Origin: Holophagales bacterium UBA5704 | Lineage (GTDB): Bacteria > Acidobacteriota > Thermoanaerobaculia > Multivoradales > UBA5704 | Assembly: GCA_002420005.1 (NCBI GenBank) | Contig: DIHE01000138.1 | Coordinates: forward strand, 1-64,000 | Reading direction: 5' to 3' | Length of the DNA stretch: 64,000 nt | Part shown: piece after piece, positions 17,013 to 25,291 of the stretch | Layout of the letters: every line of letters starts with the position of its first letter | How positions within the stretch are numbered: position 1 is the stretch's first letter | Translations under genes and position numbers: made by a program | Notes under the pieces: model-generated | What the model was told of the DNA's origin: nothing | Seen by the model: the letters and a program-made list of their open reading frames with translations, nothing else | The model's database searches: none

Positions 17013-18152
17013 TCAGATGACGGGGAAGGCCTGGGCGATGCGCGTCCCCATCTTGTAGTGCACGTTCGGCTGCGCCGTGAAGCTCACGTTGCTCTTCGCC
17101 TCGAAGAGCACGATGATGTCCGAGCCGCCGAACTGGAAGTAGGAGATCTCCTCCCCCTTGCGCAGGGTGACGCCGACCTCGGCGGTGAGGATCACCGAGG
17201 AAACCTGACACATCCCGATGGGGAGCACGGCCACCAGGCCGATCGGCGTATCGAGCACGACGAGGCCGCGGGCCTGGGCGAACTGATAGCCCGCATTGTC
17301 GGGGGCGTCGAACGTCCGCACCGGCTTCAGGCGGTGCCGTCCGTCCGGGTCTCCCGCGATCGGCTCGGCGACGACTTCGAGGTAGACCTGGCCCGGCACC
17401 ACGCGCGCTTCCAGGACCGTCCCGCCCACCGGGGCATGCTGCCGGTGATAGTCGTTGGGGCCGAGGAAGGCGTGCATGAAGAGCCCGTTCACAAAGCGGT
17501 CCTTGTACGGGCTGCCTTCCATCAGCTCACCGATCGACCAGTGGAGGTTCTTGACCGTGACGTGGGAATCGGTGCGGATCTCCCACTGACCGGCGAAGGT
17601 CGAATCGGCGGGTGACACGATCACCGAAGGGTCGGACACCGCGGCCACCGGCCGGTAGCCCGGCTTGAAGTCGCGGGCGAAGAACTGGTTGAACGTCTTC
17701 CAGCCGCCGTGCGGCACGATGTAGTCGTTCATGTTGTAGGTGGGCGAATCGTAGAACGACTGCAGCGAGGCGGGCGTCAAGGACTCCGGCGTGTCGAGGA
17801 ACTGCCCCATGGCGTTGGCATAGCGCACCATCCAGGCCGACAGCTCGGTCAGCGGCGGCGCCTCGGGGTGCGGGACGATACGGTTTTGCAGCCCGAGGAC
17901 CGGCGGCTGGTCGAGAATGAAGTGGAACTTGCAGAGGTGGTTGTAAACCTCCCGGCCGGCATGGTTCTCGGAGGGAACCCAATAAAGGAGGTCGTTGATC
18001 CATCCGAGATAGTCGTCCAGGCTCCGGATGTCGGCGAGGTCCGGGATGCGGGCCTGCTGCGCGCGGCGGATCGCCTCGTTGAACGCTTCCTCCCAATGGT
18101 TCACGTGGATCAATCCGACCAGCTCTTCCACGACGGGGTGATATTTCGGCAT
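17013..18152 (-). CDS. Phosphatidylserine decarboxylase-like enzyme (PsiD-type)
   Basis: 379 residues. An N-terminal helical region of ~150 residues precedes the PSD core (NQFFARDFKPGYRP, VSPADSTFAGQW, FMHAFLGPNDYHRQHAPVGG). Near the C terminus FGGSD replaces the usual LGST site; the Gly-Ser pair needed for self-cleavage and pyruvoyl formation is kept. The extended N-terminal domain and FGGS variant match PSD-like decarboxylases of amino acids or small amines better than membrane PSD, so the substrate is open. The ATG at 18152 has AAGGAG 8 nt upstream; the in-frame ATG at 18188 has none. It converges on the fusion gene with only 6 bp between stops. Confidence 0.85.
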   Translation of the reverse strand: MPKYHPVVEELVGLIHVNHWEEAFNEAIRRAQQARIPDLADIRSLDDYLGWINDLLYWVPSENHAGREVYNHLCKFHFILDQPPVLGLQNRIVPHPEAPPLTELSAWMVRYANAMGQFLDTPESLTPASLQSFYDSPTYNMNDYIVPHGGWKTFNQFFARDFKPGYRPVAAVSDPSVIVSPADSTFAGQWEIRTDSHVTVKNLHWSIGELMEGSPYKDRFVNGLFMHAFLGPNDYHRQHAPVGGTVLEARVVPGQVYLEVVAEPIAGDPDGRHRLKPVRTFDAPDNAGYQFAQARGLVVLDTPIGLVAVLPIGMCQVSSVILTAEVGVTLRKGEEISYFQFGGSDIIVLFEAKSNVSFTAQPNVHYKMGTRIAQAFPVI

Positions 18153-18272
18153 GTTCTTCGCTCCTTCTGCAGTCAACCGAATCGGCATGACAGGCTGACG
18201 CTCCGGCACTTGAGCAAGGAGCCTGCCAGCCCGGGCACAGGGGAGCGGATCGGCTGGAGAGGGGGCGCCGAC

Positions 18273-18316
18273 CTGTCGGTGGGCGTCGCCGACATGCCGC
18301 CGGCGCCCACCGACAG
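18273..18316 (-). terminator. 13-bp inverted repeat downstream of the 261-aa gene
   Basis: Arms CTGTCGGTGGGCG (18273-18285) and its exact complement (18304-18316) enclose an 18-nt loop. The hairpin starts about 13 nt past the stop of the minus-strand hypothetical gene at 18329 and lies upstream of the PSD-like gene. There is no T tract, so it may be a weak terminator, an attenuator or an mRNA-stabilising stem. Confidence 0.45.
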
Positions 18317-18328
18317 ACCGGCCGGGCT

Positions 18329-19114
18329 TCAGGGAACCACCACCGTCGCGCGGGCGAAACCGACGTTTGTCTCCGCCGGCTGCACCGCCACCACCCACAG
18401 GTCATAGGTTCCGGGTTTCAGGTCCAGCGAGCCCTTGAACGTGCTGGTGCCGGAACAGGTCAGCGGGAACGACAGGACGTCCAGCCCGCCGTTCGCACGG
18501 ATCTGGGCCGTCACCTCGAACTCGCCTGACGGCCAGTACGGCTCGGGCGGCGCTTCCCCCGGTGGCGGTGGCGCGGGAGGCGGCTGCAAGGTGATCGGGC
18601 AGCCGCACATCATCGTCACGTTCGCCTGGATCGTGACCGTCTGGTTCGCCACGGAGGCCGTCACCGTGGTGTACAACCCGGCGATGGTGAGCACCAAGCC
18701 GGGATCGGCGAGGAGCTGCATGGACGGCAGCACCCACATCGTCGCCGAGGCGCAGACCGGATCGGGGGCGAAGGCGGTGGCCGTGAACTCCAGCAGCGAC
18801 GGCTCGGTGAGGTGCAGCTCGACGATCAGCTCCCCCAGACCGGCCGGCGGTTGCAACCAGTAGGGACCGGGCGCTGCGGTGCCTCCCGGCGGCTGGACGA
18901 CGATCGCGTTGCGAGACACACCTTCGCTGAACTTCGACACCGGCACGACGGTGCCCGAGGAACCGTTGTTCATCGGGCAGTCCTTGATCAGAGTCACCCG
19001 GGTGAGGACGTTGCGCACCGAGAGGAGCGGCTGGCGCACCGTCGGCGCCGGTCCGAGGATCTTTCCGTCGCGCGCCTGAACCCGAACTTTCACCTGCGCG
19101 GCTGCTGGGGGCAT
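18329..19114 (-). CDS. Hypothetical protein with Ig-like beta pattern and proline linker
   Basis: 261 residues that I cannot assign. There is no signal peptide or membrane segment. The first 180 residues are rich in Val/Thr strands (LLSVRNVLTRVTLIKDCPMN, ANQTVTIQANVTMMCGCPIT), then a proline linker (QPPPAPPPPGEAPPEPYWPS) leads to an ~80-residue strand-rich domain ending FARATVVVP. Such two-domain beta proteins are often structural or binding proteins. AAGGAAGGTG lies just before the ATG at 19114; the longer frame to 19171 lacks a ribosome site. It sits upstream of the PSD-like gene on the same strand, but a hairpin separates them. Confidence 0.6.
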   Translation of the reverse strand: MPPAAAQVKVRVQARDGKILGPAPTVRQPLLSVRNVLTRVTLIKDCPMNNGSSGTVVPVSKFSEGVSRNAIVVQPPGGTAAPGPYWLQPPAGLGELIVELHLTEPSLLEFTATAFAPDPVCASATMWVLPSMQLLADPGLVLTIAGLYTTVTASVANQTVTIQANVTMMCGCPITLQPPPAPPPPGEAPPEPYWPSGEFEVTAQIRANGGLDVLSFPLTCSGTSTFKGSLDLKPGTYDLWVVAVQPAETNVGFARATVVVP

Positions 19115-19145
19115 GCTCACCTTCCTTTCTCGAAGGCGCCCATGG

Positions 19146-19703
19146 TTATGCCGGCCGGGCGGCGGTGTCAATCGTCCCCGGTGCCTCCGGGGCGGCCTTC
19201 CGGCGCAGGATCGCCGCCGAGATCAGCGTCATGAGGAGCCCGACCGGGAAGACCTCCAGGAACGTGATGCCGGCGTTGAACAGAGGGTTGGCATAGAGCT
19301 TCGCCAGAGCCTCCATGTCCGCGGCCGCCTTCGTGAGGGCCGCCTCGTCGGCACCGGACGCGCGCAGCTTGTCCAGCGCCTGTGCGTTGTAGTGGTCGAG
19401 GAAGTCGGGCAGGAAGTTGAAGTAGACGATCTCCCAGGTGATCACGTACATCGCGCAGGCGACCAGGGTGATCAGCAGGCCGACCTGGAACGCCTTGCCG
19501 AAGCCGACCGCGCCGTTGGCCACGGTGTCGCGGTACGAGCGGACACCGAAGAAGACCAGCAGGAACGCCAGCACCATGGCGCTGTAGCCGACGACCTCGC
19601 TGTGCTCGAAGCCGGGACGTTTGCTCAGGGGTACCATCGACGCCACGAACGCCGCCAGAATGGTGCCCGCCACAAGACCGTACCGCATCACGATTTTCTG
19701 CAT
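19146..19703 (-). CDS. DUF4199 family membrane protein
   Basis: 185 residues with four hydrophobic segments (around 7-27, 38-58, 76-98 and 150-172). The pattern YGLVAGTILAAF...SEVVGYSAMVLAFLLVFFG...FGKAFQVGLLITLVACAMYV is that of DUF4199. Function is not known for the family. GGGAGGAC precedes the ATG at 19703. The next gene upstream encodes a membrane-anchored LuxR-type regulator; DUF4199 and such regulators recur together in Bacteroidota and Acidobacteriota, which suggests the regulator controls or senses through this protein. Confidence 0.8.
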   Translation of the reverse strand: MQKIVMRYGLVAGTILAAFVASMVPLSKRPGFEHSEVVGYSAMVLAFLLVFFGVRSYRDTVANGAVGFGKAFQVGLLITLVACAMYVITWEIVYFNFLPDFLDHYNAQALDKLRASGADEAALTKAAADMEALAKLYANPLFNAGITFLEVFPVGLLMTLISAAILRRKAAPEAPGTIDTAARPA

Positions 19704-19832
19704 TGCCGTTGTCCTCCCTTGTTGGCCCGTACCGTAGCGCCCCGGGGTTGCGCCGGGCATCCCCCGTTCGGGTGATTTTCCGCCGGATCGCCCGAAATCA
19801 CCCTTTCGTTGACCCGCCTGGCGGCTTGCCTC

Positions 19833-20285
19833 TCAGGGGATCAGGCCGAGCTCCCTCGCCTTGACGACGGCCTGAACCCGGCGGTTGACGCCCAGCTTGT
19901 CGAACAGGCGGGAGGAGTGGGTCTTGACCGTGTTCTCGGAGACGAAGAGGCGTTCGGCGATCTCGCGGTTGCTGAGTCCTTCTGCGATCAAGCCGAGGAT
20001 CTCCTGCTCGCGCCGGGTGAGACCGACTTCCTTGAGCGATGCGGCATCGACCGCGAAGGGTCCGCTCTCCGGAGAGGGCTGCGCCGGGACCTCCCGGATC
20101 ACCACGACCTCGCGGGTCCGCGCCCACCGTCGGCCGAGGTAGATCCCCAGGGCGGAGAAGATCACCGCCACCAAGCCGCCATAGATCTCGCCGGGGTAGG
20201 CGTGGACGAAGTGCTTGTACTCGAGGATCTTGAGCAGCGCGAGGAGCACCCCGCCGGTCAGGCCGTAAAGGACGTAGCGTTTCAC
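19833..20285 (-). CDS. Membrane-anchored LuxR-type transcriptional regulator
   Basis: About 150 residues. Two hydrophobic segments at the N terminus (YVLYGLTGGVLLALLKIL and YGGLVAVIFSALGIYLG) replace the usual receiver domain. The C-terminal 65 residues are a GerE/LuxR helix-turn-helix: LTRREQEILGLIAEGLSNRE then VSENTVKTHSSRLFDKLGV. It is likely held in the inner membrane and binds DNA from there. The start is inferred: GTG at 20285 directly precedes KRYVLYG but lacks a strong ribosome site. It lies 129 bp upstream of the DUF4199 gene on the same strand. Confidence 0.8.
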   Translation of the reverse strand: MKRYVLYGLTGGVLLALLKILEYKHFVHAYPGEIYGGLVAVIFSALGIYLGRRWARTREVVVIREVPAQPSPESGPFAVDAASLKEVGLTRREQEILGLIAEGLSNREIAERLFVSENTVKTHSSRLFDKLGVNRRVQAVVKARELGLIP

Positions 20286-20390
20286 CGGCGGGGAGCATAG
20301 CGCAGGCCCGATGTCCCGCCGGCCGCTTGACGCCGTCCCCCCCTCTGCATAGGCTGCGGGCAGCTCTGGCGCAGACGCCGAGGACACCCG

Positions 20391-20867
20391 ATGCACATTC
20401 GACGCGACGATCTCTCCGGGCCGCAGGTGCGCGCCCTTCTGGAGGAGCACCTCCAGAGCATGTATGAGCTCTCGCCCCCCGAGAGTGTGCACGCGCTGGA
20501 CCTTGAGGGGCTGCGCCGGCCGGACGTCACCTTCTGGACCCTCTGGGACGGCGACGAGCTGGCCGGCTGCGGTGCCCTCAAGGAGCTGAGCCCGGCGCAC
20601 GGCGAGATCAAGTCGATGCGCACCGCCCAGGCCCACCGGAACAAGGGCGTCGCGCGTGCCCTGCTCCGCCACATCCTGGAGGAAGCCCGGCGTCGTTCCT
20701 ACACCCGCCTGAGCCTGGAAACCGGGTCCCAGCCGGCCTTCGAGCCCGCCCGCCGGCTCTACGCGAGCTTCGGCTTCACCTTCTGTGGACCCTTCGCGGA
20801 CTACGTCGAGGACCCGAACTGTGTTTTCATGACAAGGGTGATCGACCGGGAGCAGGCCTCCCTATGA
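20391..20867 (+). CDS. GNAT-family N-acetyltransferase
   Basis: 158 residues with the GNAT core: WDGDELAGCGALKELSPAHGEIKSMRT as strands 2-4, the acetyl-CoA loop AHRNKGVARALLRHIL (Q/RxxGxG/A form) and SLETGSQPAFEPARRLYASFGF as the late helix-strand. It is closest in style to PhnO/ElaA-like acetyltransferases; the substrate is not predictable. GAGGACACCCG precedes the ATG. Its stop is embedded in the ATGA that begins the stub of a DUF1697 gene, showing that an intact two-gene unit once existed. Confidence 0.85.
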   Translation: MHIRRDDLSGPQVRALLEEHLQSMYELSPPESVHALDLEGLRRPDVTFWTLWDGDELAGCGALKELSPAHGEIKSMRTAQAHRNKGVARALLRHILEEARRRSYTRLSLETGSQPAFEPARRLYASFGFTFCGPFADYVEDPNCVFMTRVIDREQASL

Positions 20868-20929
20868 CCGGCTTCGTCGCCTTGCTGCGCGGCATCAATG
20901 TCGGCCGCGGCCCTCGCCACCACCCATGA
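20864..20929 (+). pseudogene. 5' stub of a DUF1697 gene
   Basis: The 21-codon frame reads MTGFVALLRGINVGRGPRH and then HP-stop. FVALLRGINVG is the near-invariant start of DUF1697 proteins, normally ~170-180 residues long. After the second Gly the reading departs from the family and stops, so only the first ~14 codons remain. It overlaps the upstream GNAT stop and the downstream GNAT start, each by ATGA. This points to a deletion that joined the stub to the next gene. Confidence 0.65.
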
Positions 20930-21735
20930 TCTTCTCCGACCTTGCCTTGTCCCGCCGGCTCGAACGAGCAGAGGCATTCGGCAATGCGTCCTTCGTCGAG
21001 GCGAGGGCGCATCTGTACCCGGACAGTGGTGCCTGCTGGATCGACGTCGCGGGCGCGTGGGCGATGTACGACGGCCCCACCTCGCCTCTGACCCAGACCT
21101 TCGGGCTCGGCCTTTTCGAGCCGGTCACCGCCGCCGAGCTGGAGCGGGTCGAGGAGCTCTTCCACCACCGCGGAGCGCCGGTCTTTCACGAGGTCAGCCC
21201 GCTGGCGGACCCCGGGCTCCTGCCGCTCCTCGGTGGGAAGGGGTATCGGCCCATCGAGCTCACCAGCGTGATGGTGCGACCGGTGCGCGAGGAGCTGCCC
21301 GCGGCGATCCGGCGCCCTGAAGACCTGCGGGTCCGGCGCATGGAGCCCGGGGAATGGCGGCTCTGGGCGGAGACCGCCACGCAGGGCTGGTGCGAGACGC
21401 CCGAGCTGGCCGAGATGATGTTTGAGCTTTCGGAGATCAATGCCCGGCGCGAAGGGGGGCTGTGCTTTCTGGCCGAGCTGGGCGGCCATGCGATTGGCAC
21501 GGGCGTGCTCATCCTGCACGAAGGCGTGGCCCTCCTGGGAGGAGCGAGCACGATTCCGGAGGCCCGGCGGCAAGGCGCCCAGGCCGCCCTGCTGGAGAGC
21601 CGCCTCGCCTACGCCGCCGAGCAGGGCTGTGATCTCGCCATGATGTGTGCCCTGCCGGGCAGCGGATCGCAGCGCAACGCCGAACGGCAGGGCTTCCGGA
21701 TCGCCTACACGCGGATCAAATGGGGGCTGGGCTGA
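20926..21735 (+). CDS. GNAT-family N-acetyltransferase (two-lobed)
   Basis: 269 residues. The N-terminal half (GLGLFEPVTAAELERVEELF, LLPLLGGKGYRPIELTSVMV) resembles a degenerate GNAT lobe; the C-terminal half is a canonical GNAT with GGASTIPEARRQGAQAALLESRL as the acetyl-CoA loop and GSGSQRNAERQGFRIAYTRIKW as the end. The substrate is unknown. The ATG at 20926 overlaps the stop of the DUF1697 stub, and no good ribosome site is visible, so it may depend on coupling to upstream translation. Its 3' end overlaps the convergent sulfatase by 20 bp. Confidence 0.85.
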   Translation: MIFSDLALSRRLERAEAFGNASFVEARAHLYPDSGACWIDVAGAWAMYDGPTSPLTQTFGLGLFEPVTAAELERVEELFHHRGAPVFHEVSPLADPGLLPLLGGKGYRPIELTSVMVRPVREELPAAIRRPEDLRVRRMEPGEWRLWAETATQGWCETPELAEMMFELSEINARREGGLCFLAELGGHAIGTGVLILHEGVALLGGASTIPEARRQGAQAALLESRLAYAAEQGCDLAMMCALPGSGSQRNAERQGFRIAYTRIKWGLG

Positions 21736-23275
21736 GCGTCGCTCCAGTTCCCGCGAGCGGTGCAGCTTCCAGGCTCCGGCAGGCGCTGCGGCGGCAGGCG
21801 CCGAGGGCGCGGACGCGGGCGCTCAGTTGGCGCAGCCGCTGGGGGTCCAGGAGGCCGGCCTGGTTGTCCAGCTCGCCGGGGTCTTGGACGAGGTCGTAAT
21901 ACTCCTGCTCGCCGGTCCCGTATTCCACGTATTTGAAGGTGGCGGTGCGCAAGCCGAGGTGGGTGGTGTGCTCATCGGCGGCCGGCCCGTCCAGGGGCTC
22001 GAGAAGCCCGTCTTCCTCCTCGCCGGCGTCCTTGAAATGGTATTGCTCGAGGAACACCATCTGCCTCCAACCGGCGGGCGTCTGACCCGGAGCACGCAGC
22101 AGGGGGAGGAGTGAGCGGCCGTCGGGAGAGATCCGGGTTTGGGTGCCGGCGAGCTGGGCGATGGTGGGCGCCAGGTCGACGCTCTCGACGAGCGCATCGG
22201 TGCGGGCTCCCGCCGGAATGCGCGGGCCGCGGACGATGAGCGGCACGCGGATGTCTTCTTCATACGAGCTGTACTTGCCCGCCCGGTAGCGGTGCTGGCC
22301 CATGTGGAAGCCGTTGTCCGAGGTGAAGAAGACGTAGGTGTTGGCGAGCTGGCCGGTGCGTTCCAACGTTGCGATCAGAGCGGCGATGGCGGCGTCGACC
22401 GCTTGCAGGCTCTGCAGGCGACGGCGATAGAGGGCATCCATCGTACGGATCTCTCCCGGCGTCAGGAGCGGCTTCTTACGGACGGCCTCCGGTTTGTCGC
22501 TCACATCGGCCTCGTTGAAGGAAGGAGTGCGTGGCGCACGGGCGTCCGGAAAGAGCCCCGCGTCCCGGGGGGCGGGAGGGCAGGGCTTGTGCGGCGCATA
22601 GGGCGCCAGGTAGAGGAAGAAGGGGACGCCGTCCGCCGCCGCCCGCGTCACGAAAGCCTCTGCATGCCCGGCCAGGACGTCGGTCAGGTAGTCGGCCGGC
22701 GTCTGCCCATGCGGAACGAGGGTGCCGTTCACGTTGAGCGTATAGCCATACTGGTTGTACGGCTTGCCGGCGGCCGGCACGACCCACGCGCTCCAACCCG
22801 GCGGGACCCGGGTGCGATCCCCGGGGGTAGGATATCCATTGAGGTATTTGCCCATCAAGGCCGTGCGATAGCCGATGCGCTGCAAGGCGACGCCGAGGGT
22901 GGTTTCCTCATGCCCGAGGGCTTGAAAGCGAAGATAGCCGCCGTCGGGCGGGAAGTTGCTGTAGACGCGCAGGTTGTGCGTATAGCGTCCGGTCAGGAGG
23001 GTGGCCCGCGAAGGACAGCAGAGGGACAGCGGGACGAAAGCGTGGGTGAAGGTCGTGCCCTGCTCGACCAGGAGCTCGCGCAGATGCGGCATGGAGTCGA
23101 GCGAGCCGAGCAGGAGGTCTTGATCGTCGGTGAGGAAGAGAATGACGTTGGGCCGCGCGGGTGTGGCGGCGGGGGGCGCCGTCGCCGCGGTGCGGTCACC
23201 CGGCGCGGGCTCTGCCGCGAAGAGGGGTGTGCAGAGCACGGCGAGAGCCAGCAGGTGTCGATGTCCAGATCGCAT
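21716..23275 (-). CDS. Exported sulfatase
   Basis: 519 residues with a signal peptide (HLLALAVLCTPLFAAEP). Type I sulfatase features: metal-binding NVILFLTDDQD, the formylglycine motif CCPSRATLLTGRYTHN (~86; Cys form, needing a maturase), MGKYLNGY, and FTSDNGFHMGQHRYRAGKYS. It would hydrolyse sulfate esters outside the cytoplasm; N-acetylglucosamine-6-sulfatase-like members share this pattern, but the substrate is not certain. GGAGGTG lies before the ATG at 23275. It overlaps the convergent GNAT gene at its 3' end. A second, unrelated sulfatase is at 27.1 kb. Confidence 0.9.
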   Translation of the reverse strand: MRSGHRHLLALAVLCTPLFAAEPAPGDRTAATAPPAATPARPNVILFLTDDQDLLLGSLDSMPHLRELLVEQGTTFTHAFVPLSLCCPSRATLLTGRYTHNLRVYSNFPPDGGYLRFQALGHEETTLGVALQRIGYRTALMGKYLNGYPTPGDRTRVPPGWSAWVVPAAGKPYNQYGYTLNVNGTLVPHGQTPADYLTDVLAGHAEAFVTRAAADGVPFFLYLAPYAPHKPCPPAPRDAGLFPDARAPRTPSFNEADVSDKPEAVRKKPLLTPGEIRTMDALYRRRLQSLQAVDAAIAALIATLERTGQLANTYVFFTSDNGFHMGQHRYRAGKYSSYEEDIRVPLIVRGPRIPAGARTDALVESVDLAPTIAQLAGTQTRISPDGRSLLPLLRAPGQTPAGWRQMVFLEQYHFKDAGEEEDGLLEPLDGPAADEHTTHLGLRTATFKYVEYGTGEQEYYDLVQDPGELDNQAGLLDPQRLRQLSARVRALGACRRSACRSLEAAPLAGTGATLSPAPI

Positions 23276-23352
23276 GGGTTGCACCTCCAGGAGGTATACG
23301 GTCGAAGGCGGGGAACTGCCCACCCAACGACGTCGGAAGGCCTTCGTGCCTT

Positions 23353-24363
23353 CTAGTTCGATCGGCAACCCGTATTATCGAACCCGCCGTCCTGATGGAT
23401 GTTGAGGGTGCACAAAGCGTTCTGGTTCTTGTCGATCAGCTGGATGGTCAGCTGTTGATCTGACGCTTCGAGGACGGCGAAGCCTGGTGTCTTCCCCACT
23501 CCCCATTGGCCGGCGGATGGCGTGAGGCGCAGAGGCCGCACGTCATGCCCACCAGCTCCTGCAATGACCAGGTGGACTCCATCCAGCATTAGCCTCTGCA
23601 AGTCATGATCGTGTCCTGTGAGATAGAGCGTCGCGCGGCCCCGGAGCCTGGGGAGAAGGCGGTTTCTGAGGCGCTCGATTTCAGGATCGTCGCCGTGAGA
23701 ACCATTCGAGAGGATGGGATGGTGCCCATAAACCACTTTCCAGCGGGCTTGGCTTTGCCCCAGTGCCTTGTCAAGCCATGCGAGCTGCTGTTCGTCACCC
23801 CGGCTGTTCACGAGAGGCTGTGTGTCGAGAGCGAAGAACTGAACGGGCCCGGCTGTAAACGTATAAAAGTGCCTGGGCAGGCACCAGCTCTGGCTGCTGT
23901 ACGCGAGCTCCTGCTCGGGAGTGGCGTCCGAATAGTCGTGGTTCCCCAGGCTGGCGAAAAACAGGAACCCAAGCTGCGCGTATTTGTCTTCCCAGAGCTC
24001 TTTCCAGGGGATCTGCCGGTCTTGCAGGCCCTCCGAGTAGAAATTGTCCCCGAGCGTGAGGCCGAAACTGATCGGCGTGTCCCGATGCAGGGTTTGGTAC
24101 GCAGCCATCGCATCGGCAACGGCCTCTTGGTCGGCAGACCCATCTCCGAAGTCTCCCAGAGCGAGAACACGAAGCCGTGAGCCCTCGAATGGGACGGGAA
24201 CAGGATCTGTCGCCGGTGGGTCTTCCGCGCCGGCCGAGCGGATTGCGGCGCAGTCCGGGTGCATCGGCGAGATGTGGGCGGCATTCTCCAAAGAATGGCG
24301 AGCGGTCGGCTGGCAGGCGGCAAGAAGAACGGCTGCAACCATCCCGGTAAGGTGTAGGCGCAT
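23353..24363 (-). CDS. Metallophosphoesterase lipoprotein (purple acid phosphatase-like)
   Basis: 336 residues. The signal ends in a lipobox (VLLAAC), suggesting an outer-surface or periplasmic lipoprotein. Metal-binding motifs of the calcineurin-like fold are in order: ALGDFGDG, LTLGDNFYSEGL, SLGNHDYSD, YGHHPILSNG and TGHDHDLQRL. The layout resembles tartrate-resistant (ACP5-like) acid phosphatases, which cleave phosphate monoesters. GAGGAGGTC precedes the ATG at 24363. The frame continues upstream into the coxM stub, but that is a remnant and not part of this protein. Confidence 0.88.
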   Translation of the reverse strand: MRLHLTGMVAAVLLAACQPTARHSLENAAHISPMHPDCAAIRSAGAEDPPATDPVPVPFEGSRLRVLALGDFGDGSADQEAVADAMAAYQTLHRDTPISFGLTLGDNFYSEGLQDRQIPWKELWEDKYAQLGFLFFASLGNHDYSDATPEQELAYSSQSWCLPRHFYTFTAGPVQFFALDTQPLVNSRGDEQQLAWLDKALGQSQARWKVVYGHHPILSNGSHGDDPEIERLRNRLLPRLRGRATLYLTGHDHDLQRLMLDGVHLVIAGAGGHDVRPLRLTPSAGQWGVGKTPGFAVLEASDQQLTIQLIDKNQNALCTLNIHQDGGFDNTGCRSN

Positions 24364-24474
24364 GGAAGACCTCCTCGGAGAAACGGATCGGGCGGCAGTA
24401 CCCTCTTCGTTTGGACGGCCGCCGGTGAAGATTTCCACGATCTGGTCTCGATCGAGGCGACGTGGAGGCTCTGC

Positions 24475-24576
24475 CCCCCCCGAGAGGACCTTGGCCTCGT
24501 CGCCATGGCGCTGGAGGAGGCCGATCGCCTCGTCCACAGTGCGCGGTGCGTGGTAGTCGAACGGTGCCGGGATCAG
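24475..24576 (-). pseudogene. 5' stub of a coxM-type FAD-subunit gene
   Basis: Read on the minus strand after coxG, the frame gives IPAPFDYHAPRTVDEAIGLL followed by QRHGDEAKVLSGG, the standard N terminus of molybdopterin-hydroxylase FAD subunits (CoxM/CutM). The family continues QSL-x-P; here it switches to AEPPRRL, so about 34 codons remain of ~260-290. The codon where ATG is expected reads CTG. It begins 28 bp after the coxG stop, where coxM would fit. The intact coxM at 42.6 kb differs in sequence, so this is not a recent copy of it. Confidence 0.7.
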
Positions 24577-24603
24577 ACGATCTCCATTCCGCGAGCAGGA
24601 GCG

Positions 24604-25278
24604 TCAGGCGAGGAACCAATAAAGAAGCAGCAGCAGGACGGCGAGGGCGATCCAGAAGGCGGGATTCTGGAACAGGCGCTCGGCGGCGCGTCCGGCGGCG
24701 GCGGCGCCCAGGGCTCCGACGTCCAGCACCTCTTCGCGCGGCGGCGCCGGAGCCGGGGCGGCGGGAGCCTCTTCCTCAGCCTTTTCCGGTGTGCCGGCGG
24801 GGGCTGCCGCAGGCTCGACCGAGGGGACCTCGAGCTCGCGCCGCATGGCGTCGGAAAATTTCTGGAACAGCTGGTCGGAGACGTCCTGGATCATGCCGCG
24901 GCCGAACTGGGCGAGGACGCCCATCACGTTGACGTCGGAGGTGACCGTCACTTCGGTCACCCCGGGGGAGCGCTCGACGACCTTGCTCTTCATCTTCATG
25001 TCGGCGCCGCCCTTGCCGCGCGTCTCCTGGCCGGAGGCGGCGATGTCCGCCTCGCCCGCGGCGGGGTCGAGCCGCTCGAAGCGCAGCTTGCCGCGGTAGG
25101 CGGCGGTGACCGGGCCGACTTTCACGTTCATCGTGCCGGCCCAGGCCGTCTCGTCGATCTGGTCGGTGATCGCGGCGCCCGGCAAGCAGCCGGCGACACG
25201 TTTCGGGTCGATGAGGAAGTCCCAGACGGCTTGGAAGGGGGCTTGGACGACGAAGCTCTTTTCGATCTGCATGCCCAT
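24604..25278 (-). CDS. coxG: CoxG-like SRPBCC membrane-anchored protein
   Basis: 224 residues. The N-terminal ~150 residues are a CoxG/SRPBCC domain (IEKSFVVQAPFQAVWDFLID, VAGCLPGAAITDQIDE, RGKLRFERLDPAAGEADI). A proline/alanine/glutamate linker (~155-190) leads to a C-terminal transmembrane helix (FWIALAVLLLLLYWFLA). CoxG is reported to recruit or deliver components to CO-dehydrogenase-type enzymes at the membrane. It is the last intact gene of the xdhC-mocA-coxG unit. The ATG could be at 25278 or two codons later. Confidence 0.88.
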   Translation of the reverse strand: MGMQIEKSFVVQAPFQAVWDFLIDPKRVAGCLPGAAITDQIDETAWAGTMNVKVGPVTAAYRGKLRFERLDPAAGEADIAASGQETRGKGGADMKMKSKVVERSPGVTEVTVTSDVNVMGVLAQFGRGMIQDVSDQLFQKFSDAMRRELEVPSVEPAAAPAGTPEKAEEEAPAAPAPAPPREEVLDVGALGAAAAGRAAERLFQNPAFWIALAVLLLLLYWFLA

Positions 25279-25291
25279 GGGTGGTGACGCC

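Noticed and set aside
18153..18188. Earlier ATG for the PSD-like gene
   Set aside because: No ribosome site, whereas AAGGAG is well placed for the ATG at 18152.
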